Part shown: in pieces, positions 1-7,981 of the stretch
Layout: every line of letters starts with the position of its first letter
Numbering within the stretch: position 1 is the stretch's first letter
Source: an uncultured Pedobacter sp.
GTDB lineage: Bacteria; Bacteroidota; Bacteroidia; Sphingobacteriales; Sphingobacteriaceae
Direction of reading: 5' to 3'
Assembly (NCBI RefSeq): GCF_946479715.1
Contig: NZ_CAMLHF010000214.1
Coordinates: forward strand, 1 to 9,060
Length of the DNA stretch: 9,060 nt
Made by a program: the position numbers and the translations under genes
The notes under the pieces: generated by a model
What the model was told of the DNA's origin: nothing
Seen by the model: only the letters and a program-made list of their open reading frames with translations
The model's database searches: none

Positions 1-1018
1 AAAGACAACCATTTTCTACCAGAATCTTAGCATCGTTCTCATTCACCTCGTTTTGAGTAGCATTAGGAAAAGCCACATCACATTTTATTCCCCATGGTTT
101 CTCGCCGGCAAAGAATTGGCAGTTAAATTTATCTGCGTACTCTTTAATTCGTCCTCTGCGGCCGTTTTTCAGCTCCATAATGTACTTAAGCTTTTCTGTA
201 TCTATGCCATCAGGATCGTAAACAAAACCTTCCGAATCTGACAGAGTCAATACCTTTGCCCCTACCTCTATACATTTCTCGGCTGTATATTGAGCAACGT
301 TTCCAGAACCTGAAATGACAACGTTTTTTCCTTTCAATGAATCACCTTTCAGCTTCAGCATCTCTTCAACGAAGTATACTACACCATAGCCCGTTGCTTC
401 AGGACGAATCAAGCTTCCTCCCCACTCAAACCCTTTCCCTGTCAAAACACCTGTAAATTCACCTCTGATTCGCTTATACTGACCAAACAGAAATCCTATT
501 TCTCTTGCCCCTACGCCAATATCTCCGGCAGGAACATCAATATCAGCACCAACATGGCGATATAATTCGGTCATAAAGCTTTGGCAGAATTTCATCACCT
601 CAGCATCAGATTTCCCTTTAGGATCAAAATCCGAGCCTCCTTTACCCCCACCCATAGGCAAACCGGTAAGGCTGTTTTTAAATACTTGTTCAAATGCAAG
701 AAACTTAAGTACACTTAAGTTCACAGATGGGTGAAAGCGCAAGCCTCCTTTATAAGGACCTATTGCACTGTTCATTTGAACCCTAAACCCACGATTAATT
801 TCAACATCACCTTTATCGTTCAACCAAGGCACTCTAAAAATAATAACCCTTTCCGGCTCCGCAATTCTTTCTAAAATCTTGTTTATTTTATACTTAGAAT
901 TCTTTTCACTAAAGGGTATTATTGATTCTGCTACTTCATATACTGCCTGCAAAAATTCCGGTTCATGTGCGTTCCGAAATTCTATTTTACTCATAAATGT
1001 CTTGATCGATGAATCCAT
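1..1018 (-). CDS. gdhA: NADP-type glutamate dehydrogenase, 3' end cut by window edge
   Basis: Hexameric glutamate dehydrogenase, which reversibly aminates 2-oxoglutarate to glutamate in the cytoplasm; the NADPH preference is inferred from similarity to E. coli GdhA. I translated 339 codons from the ATG at 1018; the frame is still open at base 2. The Glu-dehydrogenase dimerisation/catalytic domain fills about residues 55-190: GPYKGGLRFHPSVN (88-100), PMGGGKGGSDFDPKG (121-135) and PAGDIGVG (163-170). Lysines 90, 114 and 126 and Asp166 sit where the family has its substrate-binding and catalytic residues. The Rossmann domain starts at about 205 with RPEATGYG and the dinucleotide loop SGSGNVAQY (236-244). 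ATQNE (320-324) is also conserved. About 105 residues should be missing. The start at 1018 is the first ATG after an in-frame stop at 1055-1057 and gives the N-terminal helix length of the family; Met9 is a less likely start. The gene is separated from the susD operon by a terminator, so it should have its own promoter, which I could not identify. Confidence 0.97.
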   Translation of the reverse strand, partial: MDSSIKTFMSKIEFRNAHEPEFLQAVYEVAESIIPFSEKNSKYKINKILERIAEPERVIIFRVPWLNDKGDVEINRGFRVQMNSAIGPYKGGLRFHPSVNLSVLKFLAFEQVFKNSLTGLPMGGGKGGSDFDPKGKSDAEVMKFCQSFMTELYRHVGADIDVPAGDIGVGAREIGFLFGQYKRIRGEFTGVLTGKGFEWGGSLIRPEATGYGVVYFVEEMLKLKGDSLKGKNVVISGSGNVAQYTAEKCIEVGAKVLTLSDSEGFVYDPDGIDTEKLKYIMELKNGRRGRIKEYADKFNCQFFAGEKPWGIKCDVAFPNATQNEVNENDAKILVENGCL

Positions 1019-1119
1019 TGATAGTTTAAATGTTATAAAAATGATGAATTGGCTTCAATGTATAAAAATACACTAAGCCTGGAAGTCTTAAGTAACCGGA
1101 AAACTCTTTATAGAAAAGT

Positions 1120-1145
1120 ACAATCAATATTGAATTATTGATTGT
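1120..1145. promoter_or_regulatory. AT-rich dyad upstream of gdhA, candidate operator
   Basis: Perfect inverted repeat with 10-base arms ACAATCAATA (1120-1129) and TATTGATTGT (1136-1145) around a 6-base spacer. It lies about 100 bases upstream of the gdhA start and is followed at once by the palindrome TGTTATAACA. No run of T follows on the minus strand that would make it a classic terminator. A regulator-binding site is a reasonable inference; the regulator is unknown, and AT-rich spacers do throw up chance dyads. Confidence 0.4.
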
Positions 1146-1246
1146 GTTATAACATGTTGCAATTTCCTTTATTATTTGATTCCGGGATAAAAATATGTTT
1201 TTTTATTCTACTAACAAATAGAAATGCGCCGATTGGGGGTAAGATC

Positions 1247-1277
1247 AAAAAAAAGGGCTGTTCTAGATGAACAGCCC
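1247..1277 (-). terminator. Rho-independent terminator of the susCD operon
   Basis: On the minus strand GGGCTGTTC, a 5-base loop and GAACAGCCC form a perfect 9-bp GC-containing stem (1255-1277), followed by eight consecutive T (1254-1247). It begins 20 bases after the susD stop codon. The T tract exists only on the minus strand, so it ends susD transcription and insulates gdhA. Confidence 0.93.
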
Positions 1278-1297
1278 CCACGATATTGAGTGCGTTA

Positions 1298-3175
1298 TTA
1301 ATAACCTGGATTTTGTTTCAACTCACTATTTCTGTTGATCTCGTCACGGCTAAATGGTCTAAAATAAATTTTATCTTCCCATTTGCGATTTTCTTGTGCG
1401 GTCTCTACAGTTGGTGTGTATGTATAATCATAAACTGAAGTATCATAATGATAAGGCTCAGACATTGTTTTTCCTGCTTTGAAAGTACCAGAGACTTTAA
1501 TGTAAGTTGCTTTCCTACCCAAGGTTGCAGGTGCTATCATCCATCTGCGGGTATCATGGTAACGTTGTTCTTCATATACCATTTCAATTCTGCGTTCATG
1601 ACGATAAATTTCGGTTAAAACCTCCTTTGAGCTGCCGGCAATTGCAGGCATTCCTGAACGGAAACGAATACGATTTAACCACAATACAGCTGGAGCAAAA
1701 TCGCCTAATTCTATACTGGCTTCAATATAATTCATTACCGCCTCAGTATATCTGAAGAATGGCCATGGCACAAATTGAGGCATAGAAGCATCTACAATAT
1801 TCGGATCCGGATCTATAAATTTATGTGTATAATAGCCGGTCCAGCTTCCGTTCCAGTTTTCAATGGAACTACCTCTTGTATCGAGCCCTTTAAAACGGAT
1901 CTTTTTCCCGTCCTCCATAAGGTCATATTCGCCAGTTTGTATCTGGTTAGCAGGATCTACTGACCCCGAAACTTTATCTCTTGGTTTCCAACCAGCACCA
2001 TCATATAATACGGTTGCGTAGAAACGTGGATCACGATTTTGATAAGGAGCCGATTGTTGTGCAGTATTGGTCCAGCTAAATTTTGTTCCATCAATCATCT
2101 CATAATCATCAACAAGTAAACCTATTGGGGTGTTACCTGCCCAGTTATGATAGCCATTTGGTCCATTTGCCCTTCCATAGCGCAAGTCGCTACGATCTAT
2201 AAAGTATCTGGCAAAAATTAATTCAGAAGCAGCAGCGATATCTATGCCTGGTGCTTTACTACCACCCCCCATAGCTATGCTTTTATAGTTATTACGCCCT
2301 TCAGCAACCGATACTTTTGCATCCAGATTTAACTTATAGCCTGTTCCGGCATCCATAACAGCTTTTGCTGCATTTTGTGCTGCTTTCCAGCGTGCATTGC
2401 GATCGCCAGTTAGATACCCTAAAAATTCCGGGGTTGCATAGCCTGAAATAACTGTAGATTTTGATTTTGCAGTAGGAACATCATGCAGATCACTTGCCGC
2501 ATATAACAAAACGCGTGATTTCAATGCCAAAGCAGCCAAAGAATTAGTTTGTCCTTTAACCATTGTTTGATCTTTTAAGAGATTAAAAGACTCTTCACAA
2601 TCTTTGACAATGAAGTTTACGCACTCTTCATAAGTGGCTCTTTTCACTTTATAATCATCATTAAGTCCGTAGCTTTTTGTAATAAGCGGCACAGCACCAT
2701 AGTACCGTAACAATTGCTGATAAAAATAGGCCCTTAAAAAATAAGCCTGACCTAACAACTTAGATTTTACAGCTTCATCAGTAATTGCATTATCGGTACC
2801 TGTTAACTTCTCTACAGTGATATTACAGGCACGGATACGATTATACATCTGATCATAGCCCCAGGTTGCATGAACCCAACCTAGTGTTGTTGGATTTATG
2901 GTACTTGCATTAACAAGATCGATTCCTCTGTTTGGATGCGTAAAAAGTGACTCGTCGGAAACTGACGACAACATCTGCTCATCAAATCCTCCCACATTTA
3001 ACCCATTGTATATCTCGGTAACAAAAGCTTGCGCCAATGCAGGATCTTTCCATACCAGATCAGCATTAATTGCTGTGGGTGGATCTACTGCAAGAAAATC
3101 CTTTTTACAACCTGATCCGAACAGCGTTATAAGAGCGATGGAGAATATGTATGTATTTCTATTTATAGGTTTCAT
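1298..3175 (-). CDS. SusD/RagB-family outer-membrane nutrient-binding lipoprotein
   Basis: Surface lipoprotein of 625 residues that pairs with the SusC channel encoded just upstream and acts as its substrate-binding lid. The N-terminus has a hydrophobic signal (about 8-22) ending in the lipobox LFGSGC with Cys23 as the lipidated residue, followed by KKDFL, as usual for SusD. The SusD-like N-terminal TPR-type region shows YNRIRACNITVEKL (111-124) and QAYFLRAYFYQQLLRYYG (143-160) followed by AVPL. The C-terminal RagB/SusD domain has RIRFRSGMPAI (502-512), HERRIEMVYEEQRYHDTRRW (526-545), and ends LKQNPGY, all family hallmarks. Length is within the usual 500-650. It starts 24 bases after the SusC stop, so the two are cotranslated from one mRNA; the leader is A-rich without a Shine-Dalgarno sequence. 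No CAZyme or peptidase is adjacent, so the ligand (glycan, peptide or other) cannot be named. The gene is intact. Confidence 0.96.
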   Translation of the reverse strand: MKPINRNTYIFSIALITLFGSGCKKDFLAVDPPTAINADLVWKDPALAQAFVTEIYNGLNVGGFDEQMLSSVSDESLFTHPNRGIDLVNASTINPTTLGWVHATWGYDQMYNRIRACNITVEKLTGTDNAITDEAVKSKLLGQAYFLRAYFYQQLLRYYGAVPLITKSYGLNDDYKVKRATYEECVNFIVKDCEESFNLLKDQTMVKGQTNSLAALALKSRVLLYAASDLHDVPTAKSKSTVISGYATPEFLGYLTGDRNARWKAAQNAAKAVMDAGTGYKLNLDAKVSVAEGRNNYKSIAMGGGSKAPGIDIAAASELIFARYFIDRSDLRYGRANGPNGYHNWAGNTPIGLLVDDYEMIDGTKFSWTNTAQQSAPYQNRDPRFYATVLYDGAGWKPRDKVSGSVDPANQIQTGEYDLMEDGKKIRFKGLDTRGSSIENWNGSWTGYYTHKFIDPDPNIVDASMPQFVPWPFFRYTEAVMNYIEASIELGDFAPAVLWLNRIRFRSGMPAIAGSSKEVLTEIYRHERRIEMVYEEQRYHDTRRWMIAPATLGRKATYIKVSGTFKAGKTMSEPYHYDTSVYDYTYTPTVETAQENRKWEDKIYFRPFSRDEINRNSELKQNPGY

Positions 3176-3199
3176 ATAAAATATTTTAATTCTTTGAAC

Positions 3200-6100
3200 T
3201 TAAAAAGTGGCTTTAATTCCTGTATTGATAACCCTTGCCTGTGGATAATATTGGGCACTAGAGTTTGTTGATTCAGGATCCCAAATTTTAATTTTATCCA
3301 GAGTTACAAGATTTAGCCCATTTACATATACCCTAAGTGCTGTTAATCCGATTCGTTTTACCAATTCCGGAGCAAACGTATAGCCCAGCTCAACATTTTT
3401 TAACCTTATATAATTGTTACTACGCATCCAATAGGTATTACGCGCTGCATTATTAAAATCGGTATAATAGGTTTTACCACGGTTCGATAACCTAGGGAAT
3501 TCACTACTCGGATTTTCGATGCTCCAACGGTTTTTGTATGACCATTCAAGGAAGTTACCTATATCACCAGATTCAGTTAATCCTACAATTTGCAAACCTC
3601 CTGAGGCCCCTTGAACTAGTGCCGAAAGATCGAATCCTTTATAAGCCAGATTCAGGTTGAAGCCTCCGGTAAAGGTAGGTGTGTTGGTTTTGTCCATTCT
3701 GATTTGATCATCACCATTGATTTTACCATCACCATTTACATCTTGGAACTTCATGTCACCCGGCAGCAAATTGCCAGTAAATGCACTATAGTCGATTTTA
3801 TTTGCTTCAATTTCTGCCTGGTCTTTAAAAACCCCTGCATATTGATACACAAGTTCAGTTCCTGTAGGCATTCCAGTTGATCGCTGCCACGCTGGTGCGC
3901 CAGGCGTTTCATCCCAGAATATGATCTTATTTTTAGAATATCCTCCATTAACACTTACCCCATAATTAAGTTCACCTATATTATCATTATAACTCAACTT
4001 AAATTCGAAACCTTTATTGTTTACTTTTCCAAGATTCACAGGAGGTAGTTTATCGGTAATACCTGAACTTCCAGGTATAGAGTTACCTCTAGCAATAAGA
4101 ATTTTTGTACGCTTGTTATAAAACGCATCAAACTCAAAGCTTAGTTTATTATCCAAGAACGATGCATCCAAACCTACGTTGGAGTTGTTTGCTACTTCCC
4201 ATCCGAAATCCAAATTAGGAACTCGGTTTTCAACTAATGTTTGGCTTAACTGATCATTGATCACATAACTTCCAAAGCCCATTGTACTCAGGTATTGATA
4301 TTCGGCCAGTGCATCCCCAAAGTATGCCTCTGCACCCATTTGACCCCATGAAGCTCTGATTTTCAAATTATTAACAAATCTCACGTTATCTTTAAAGAAA
4401 GGCTCTTCAGATACCCTCCAACCCAATGAAAAGCCAGGGAAGAAACCAAAACGTTTGTCTTCAGGGAAGATGTACGAACCGTCAGCTCTCCACAAGAATT
4501 CAGCAAGATATTTCTCTTTATAGTTATAACCTACTCTTCCAAAATAACTCAAACGAGCTCTTTTATATAAGTTATTTGGATCACCTGGATTACTGATCGA
4601 CTGTTCTTTATCGCTACCTGCTAACAGTTCCTGCAAAGCCGTAGAAATAAAATACCTTCTAAAGGCAGAAAAACCATCATTATCAACCTTTTCTCTGGTT
4701 ACACCAGCCATTAAACCAATAGTATGATCTCCTATTTTTTTATCATAATTGATCATTCCCATTAAGTTTGTTGCCAATTGCGCTCCAGCGGTTTCAGTTA
4801 AACTAGGATCAGTACGTTCAGAACGCACGGAACCTGTAAGCACAGGTGTTACACCATCTGCTTCAAAAGATTTTTTGTCCCAATAATAAAGCGTCCACGG
4901 CGTTTGCCATCTTTTTTGTCTGCCTGCAAATTTATCAATAGAGGCAGTTCCTGTTACTTTTAACCCATCAACCCATGGAATTCTGATTTCTACTTTACCA
5001 GTGGTTTGTAAGTAGTCTCTGCGATCTCTGTTATAACCTGTAAGATCTGTAGTTGTAACATATGGGTTATATCCGTACTCAATATCAGGTCCTGGTAAAC
5101 CATTTGGCCAAACCTCTATTTCTGTTGGTTTTCCGCGCATCAGCATTCTGAAAACATCCGATGCATTTACAGTAGGGAAATTACGAACCTCCTCTCTACC
5201 TGTAACACCTAATGTTGCAGTTACATATTTATTAATGTTCGCTTCTAAGTTAATCCTCAGATCATACTGCTGATATCCTGTTGCAGATTTTTTGTAATAA
5301 CCATCCTGATCTAAATATCCCAAAGACACAAGGTATTTAATGTTATCTCCTCCTCCATTAATCTGTAAGTTGTGTTTTTGTTGTGGAGACCAGTTTTTAA
5401 GTGTGGTATTAAACCAATCGGTATTAGGGTATCTCAAAGGATCCGAACCATCACGTAGCTTCTGCATTTCATCAGGGCGATAAGCTGCGCTGATTGTACT
5501 ATTGTTATCAGTTCGTTTGTATGATCCTGTTTCCTTAAACGCCTGCCAGGCCGCACTCCATTGATCCTGGGGTAAGTCGGCACCGAATATGTTTAATTCA
5601 TTCAATATTTCAGCATATTGGGATGAATTTGACATTTTAGGTGTTCTGGTTGGCTGTTGCAAGCCATAACCATAATCATAAGATAATTGTGGTTTTCCAG
5701 ATTTACCTTGTTTAGTGGTTATAAGGATTACACCGTTTGCTGCCCTCGAACCATAAATTGCAGCAGAAGCATCTTTTAGTACCGATACACTTTCTACATC
5801 ATTTGGATTTAAGCGTTCTAAACCGCCTGCTCTGTTAGGCACTCCATCGATAACGATTAAAGCATTGTTATTTCCTAAGGAGTTAACCCCACGGATACGG
5901 ATAGTTGATCCATCATAACCTGGTTCACCACTTGCTTGAACAGCAGTTACACCGGGCAAACGACCTGCCAATGAGTTAGAAAGGTTTACCGTTGGTGTTT
6001 TTGCCAGCTCAGCTCCTTTAACTGAAGTTACAGCTCCGGAAACTACAGCTTTTTTCTGTGTTCCATAACCAACAACTACAATTTCGGATAGTGCCTGTGC

Positions 6101-6709
6101 GCTTTCTACTAGTTTAACATTAATTGTTTCTTGCTTATTAACCGGAATTTCCTGAGTCTGGTATCCCATATAAGAGAATACCAACGTACCATTGTCAGGC
6201 ACCCTGATGCTATATTTACCTGTTGCATCAGTAGTTGAACCCGCCGTACCTTCTTTTAATTTAACACTTACTCCGGGGATGCCGGTTCCATTGGCATCTG
6301 TAACCAGACCTTTCACCAAAATATCGGCCGCTGAAGCATTTCTTAATCTTATCACTACCAGATTATCTTCCAATTCCTGGAACTCCAGATTAGTGTTTTT
6401 CAAAAGTAACATCAGGGCATCAGAAACAAATATCTGACTCTTTACCAGTGTAACATCTTTACTACCAGAAAGGTCATCTTCGCTATATAGAAAGCGTATA
6501 TTTCCTTTCTTCTCAAGCACATTAAGCGCTTCTTTTAATTTGACTCTATGCAGCTCTAAATCAACTTTTGTTCCTTGGGAGAAGGTTGAGGCTGATACCT
6601 GCAAACATAAGACAAACGATGAAACAAAGATCCAGTTTAGCATCATTATTAGTTTTTTGTTGGGAAAGTTGGCACATAGAACTTTATTGCACAGTTCTTT
6701 TTTTTTCAT
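3200..6709 (-). CDS. SusC/RagA-family TonB-dependent receptor with STN signalling domain
   Basis: Outer-membrane TonB-dependent channel of 1169 residues that imports the ligand captured by SusD. From the chosen start MKKKEL: a long signal peptide with a hydrophobic core at about 20-40 ending QVSA; an STN (secretin/TonB short N-terminal) domain at about 47-122; a carboxypeptidase-D-like beta-sandwich at about 132-200 with the GIPGVSVKLK and FSYMGYQTQEI motifs; the SusC signature SEIVVVGYGTQKK (208-220); the plug domain with SLAGRLPGV, RIRGVNSLG, IDGVP and ANGVILITTKQG; then a barrel ending in aromatic Phe1169, as expected for BAM insertion. STN domains occur in receptors that signal to FecR-type anti-sigma factors, and one lies just upstream. 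The frame is open 14 codons further up to 6751, but that extension is not signal-like and precedes the signal peptide typical of the family, and a candidate -7 element at 6724-6731 would put it outside the transcript; I prefer 6709. The gene is intact. Confidence 0.96.
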   Translation of the reverse strand: MKKKELCNKVLCANFPNKKLIMMLNWIFVSSFVLCLQVSASTFSQGTKVDLELHRVKLKEALNVLEKKGNIRFLYSEDDLSGSKDVTLVKSQIFVSDALMLLLKNTNLEFQELEDNLVVIRLRNASAADILVKGLVTDANGTGIPGVSVKLKEGTAGSTTDATGKYSIRVPDNGTLVFSYMGYQTQEIPVNKQETINVKLVESAQALSEIVVVGYGTQKKAVVSGAVTSVKGAELAKTPTVNLSNSLAGRLPGVTAVQASGEPGYDGSTIRIRGVNSLGNNNALIVIDGVPNRAGGLERLNPNDVESVSVLKDASAAIYGSRAANGVILITTKQGKSGKPQLSYDYGYGLQQPTRTPKMSNSSQYAEILNELNIFGADLPQDQWSAAWQAFKETGSYKRTDNNSTISAAYRPDEMQKLRDGSDPLRYPNTDWFNTTLKNWSPQQKHNLQINGGGDNIKYLVSLGYLDQDGYYKKSATGYQQYDLRINLEANINKYVTATLGVTGREEVRNFPTVNASDVFRMLMRGKPTEIEVWPNGLPGPDIEYGYNPYVTTTDLTGYNRDRRDYLQTTGKVEIRIPWVDGLKVTGTASIDKFAGRQKRWQTPWTLYYWDKKSFEADGVTPVLTGSVRSERTDPSLTETAGAQLATNLMGMINYDKKIGDHTIGLMAGVTREKVDNDGFSAFRRYFISTALQELLAGSDKEQSISNPGDPNNLYKRARLSYFGRVGYNYKEKYLAEFLWRADGSYIFPEDKRFGFFPGFSLGWRVSEEPFFKDNVRFVNNLKIRASWGQMGAEAYFGDALAEYQYLSTMGFGSYVINDQLSQTLVENRVPNLDFGWEVANNSNVGLDASFLDNKLSFEFDAFYNKRTKILIARGNSIPGSSGITDKLPPVNLGKVNNKGFEFKLSYNDNIGELNYGVSVNGGYSKNKIIFWDETPGAPAWQRSTGMPTGTELVYQYAGVFKDQAEIEANKIDYSAFTGNLLPGDMKFQDVNGDGKINGDDQIRMDKTNTPTFTGGFNLNLAYKGFDLSALVQGASGGLQIVGLTESGDIGNFLEWSYKNRWSIENPSSEFPRLSNRGKTYYTDFNNAARNTYWMRSNNYIRLKNVELGYTFAPELVKRIGLTALRVYVNGLNLVTLDKIKIWDPESTNSSAQYYPQARVINTGIKATF

Positions 6710-6723
6710 AGATTTGTGAATTT

Positions 6724-6731
6724 CAAAGTTA
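6724..6731 (-). promoter_or_regulatory. Candidate -7 promoter element of susC
   Basis: On the minus strand TAACTTTG matches the Bacteroidota housekeeping element TAnnTTTG exactly and ends 14 bases before the chosen susC ATG. There is no good TTTG or TTG at the expected -33 distance; the position is occupied by a hairpin and one copy of a direct repeat. That would suit an activator-dependent promoter, but a chance match in AT-rich DNA is possible. Confidence 0.4.
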
Positions 6732-6743
6732 AAAATCTGTAAT

Positions 6744-6760
6744 AGTAGCATTTAGCTACT
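6744..6760. promoter_or_regulatory. Short perfect inverted repeat upstream of susC
   Basis: Arms AGTAGC (6744-6749) and GCTACT (6755-6760) flank a 5-base spacer ATTTA. It lies 12 bases upstream of the candidate -7 element and about 35 bases before the susC ATG, overlapping the -33 region and one copy of the 10-base direct repeat. It could be an operator half-pair or a small RNA hairpin in a fecR-susC read-through transcript. Confidence 0.4.
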
Positions 6761-6802
6761 CATGAAGGTTTAGGGGGAGAGAAATGTTAGCCGCATTTAG
6801 CT
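6748..6802. repeat. 10-base direct repeat pair in the fecR-susC gap
   Basis: GCATTTAGCT occurs exactly twice, at 6748-6757 and 6793-6802, with 45 bases between equivalent positions, inside the short gap between fecR and susC. On the transcribed strand both read AGCTAAATGC. The copy nearer susC lies 16 bases upstream of the candidate -7 element. Tandem sites of this kind can be recognition sequences for a sigma factor or activator; no known consensus is claimed. Confidence 0.45.
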
Positions 6803-6812
6803 CCCTTTTTTG

Positions 6813-7880
6813 TTAGTAAATGATCACGTCATGTTCTTTAAGTTTAAAGTTAAATGGTTTGATTAATTGCATTGCTTTCAGGGTTTCTTCGATTGTTTCA
6901 TTTTTAAATACACCTGTAAAGCGATAAGATTTTGCTTGCTCGGTTTCAAAGTTGATTTGCACATTGAACCAACGTTCCAGTTTTGGTTTCAGATCTTCTA
7001 ATGATTCATTCTGAAACACAAGCTGGCTATCTCGCCATGAAGTTTCTTCGATATATTCGTTATTACCAATTCGCACGGGCACCACATGTTGTATTGTTAG
7101 CGTTATGTCCTTTGGCACATCTGGCGAGGCATTAGACTTAACATGAATAACTTTTTTATCTTCGACCAATGCGAATTTTTCTGAGGGACTTAAAAGTATC
7201 TTTTGTTCCGATCTGTCGTTTACTGAAAGTTCAATAGAACCGCGGATCAAGGTTGCCTCCGACTTTTTATCAATGGGATAAGCCTTTATGTTAAATGCAG
7301 TTCCCAAAACTTTTACGCAAATTTTATCAGTACGTACAATAAAGGGATGAGATTTATGATGAGCCACATCAAAAAAAGCCTCACCTACCAGATAAACAAT
7401 ACGTTTCTTCTTTTGATTAATATCGCTCTCATAAGAAAGCTTACTATCAGAATTAAGCCAAACTATTGTACCATCAGGAAGCTTAATTTTTTTTCGGATA
7501 CCTTTTCCTGCAACAATCTGAGTATCCGGAGAAAATTTATCGGACCTATTGTAGTAAAGGAGAGCAGCAGAAACAATAACAAGTAATATTGCAGCAATGC
7601 CAATAAGATTTTTATACTTTTTGAAACTAGTTATTTTTTGTGTTTCCTCTTTATGTCCAAACTCATCACGAAATTTAAGCCTATGTAACAGATACGCCTG
7701 ATCTACGTCTGGCAAATCGGTTTGTCCTTCTGAACTTAACCAGAGTTGTTCTAGAAATTCTTCATAATAAACGGAATCAGGATATCCTGTTATGAGGTCA
7801 TTTAGCTCTTCCAATTCCCTTTTCGTGGCTTCACCAGCTAATTTACGAGCTAACAGTTCTATAATTCTGTTTTTATACAT
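6813..7880 (-). CDS. FecR-family anti-sigma factor (transmembrane)
   Basis: Inner-membrane anti-sigma factor of 355 residues that should bind the ECF sigma factor encoded upstream and relay a signal from the SusC STN domain. The cytoplasmic N-terminus (1-85) begins MYKNRIIELLARKLAGEAT, the short helical sigma-binding start typical of Bacteroidota FecR proteins. A single membrane helix lies at about 92-110 (NLIGIAAILLVIVSAALLYY). The periplasmic FecR domain spans about 122-220, with LPDGTIVWLNSDSKLSY (134-150), YLVGEAFFDVAHH (163-175), the pattern PFIVRT, VLGTAFNIKAY (191-201) and a glycine-led strand GSIEL. The C-terminal DUF4974-like domain (about 285-355) has LVFQNESLEDLKPKLERWF and FTGVFKNETIEETLKAM. 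Family length is about 300-400, so it is complete. It follows the sigma gene by 97 bases and precedes susC by about 100, all on one strand, a common order for sigma, anti-sigma and SusCD. Confidence 0.95.
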   Translation of the reverse strand: MYKNRIIELLARKLAGEATKRELEELNDLITGYPDSVYYEEFLEQLWLSSEGQTDLPDVDQAYLLHRLKFRDEFGHKEETQKITSFKKYKNLIGIAAILLVIVSAALLYYNRSDKFSPDTQIVAGKGIRKKIKLPDGTIVWLNSDSKLSYESDINQKKKRIVYLVGEAFFDVAHHKSHPFIVRTDKICVKVLGTAFNIKAYPIDKKSEATLIRGSIELSVNDRSEQKILLSPSEKFALVEDKKVIHVKSNASPDVPKDITLTIQHVVPVRIGNNEYIEETSWRDSQLVFQNESLEDLKPKLERWFNVQINFETEQAKSYRFTGVFKNETIEETLKAMQLIKPFNFKLKEHDVIIY

Positions 7881-7906
7881 ACAGATAATCCGGGTAAGTT
7901 TATATT

Positions 7907-7929
7907 GGTTTGTATGTATAGGACAAACC
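7907..7929. promoter_or_regulatory. Inverted repeat between sigma-factor gene and fecR
   Basis: Perfect arms GGTTTGT (7907-7913) and ACAAACC (7923-7929) flank 9 bases. It is about 27 bases upstream of the fecR ATG. There is no T run after it on the minus strand, so it is not a normal terminator for the sigma gene. It could be a hairpin that tunes translation or stability in the sigma-fecR mRNA, or an operator. I found no TAnnTTTG element here, so fecR is probably read from the sigma promoter. Confidence 0.4.
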
Positions 7930-7954
7930 TTTTTGGAAAACTCCCTAGTCTTTC

Positions 7955-7981
7955 GTAAAAAAAAATAAAAGTTTTTTTTAC
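7955..7981 (-). other. A/T hairpin overlapping the sigma-factor stop codon
   Basis: Bases 7955-7964 and 7972-7981 form a perfect 10-bp stem, almost wholly A:T (G7955-C7981 at its base), with a 7-base loop. It covers the stop codon of the sigma gene (7978-7980). Its descending arm on the minus strand is T-rich. It might cause partial termination between the sigma gene and fecR, but a stem of A:U pairs is weak and homopolymer runs make such matches easy. Confidence 0.3.

Larger units (their letters stand above)
1019..1297. other. Intergenic spacer between gdhA and susD
   Basis: This 279-base AT-rich spacer must hold the gdhA promoter and 5' leader (minus strand) and the end of the susCD transcript. 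I see no coding frame of conviction, no tRNA and no convincing TAnnTTTG promoter element for gdhA. The nearest match on the minus strand is TACTTTTC, just upstream of gdhA-proximal sequence, but it lacks a partner -33 element. A dyad and a terminator in this spacer are listed separately. A perfect 10-base palindrome TGTTATAACA (1145-1154) directly abuts the dyad. Confidence 0.6.

Noticed and set aside
53..241. 62-codon plus-strand frame, and a 65-codon one at 879-1076
   Set aside because: The first lies wholly opposite the conserved glutamate dehydrogenase frame and the second mostly so; both have no protein-like character of their own.
2898..3179. Plus-strand frames opposite susD and susC (also 1507-1755, 1775-1963, 6192-6437)
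   Set aside because: They are shadows of long, clearly conserved minus-strand genes and have no promoter or recognisable domain.
6710..6751. Upstream ATG extending SusC by 14 residues
   Set aside because: The extension would precede a typical Bacteroidota SusC signal peptide and lies upstream of the candidate -7 element; the ATG at 6709 fits better.
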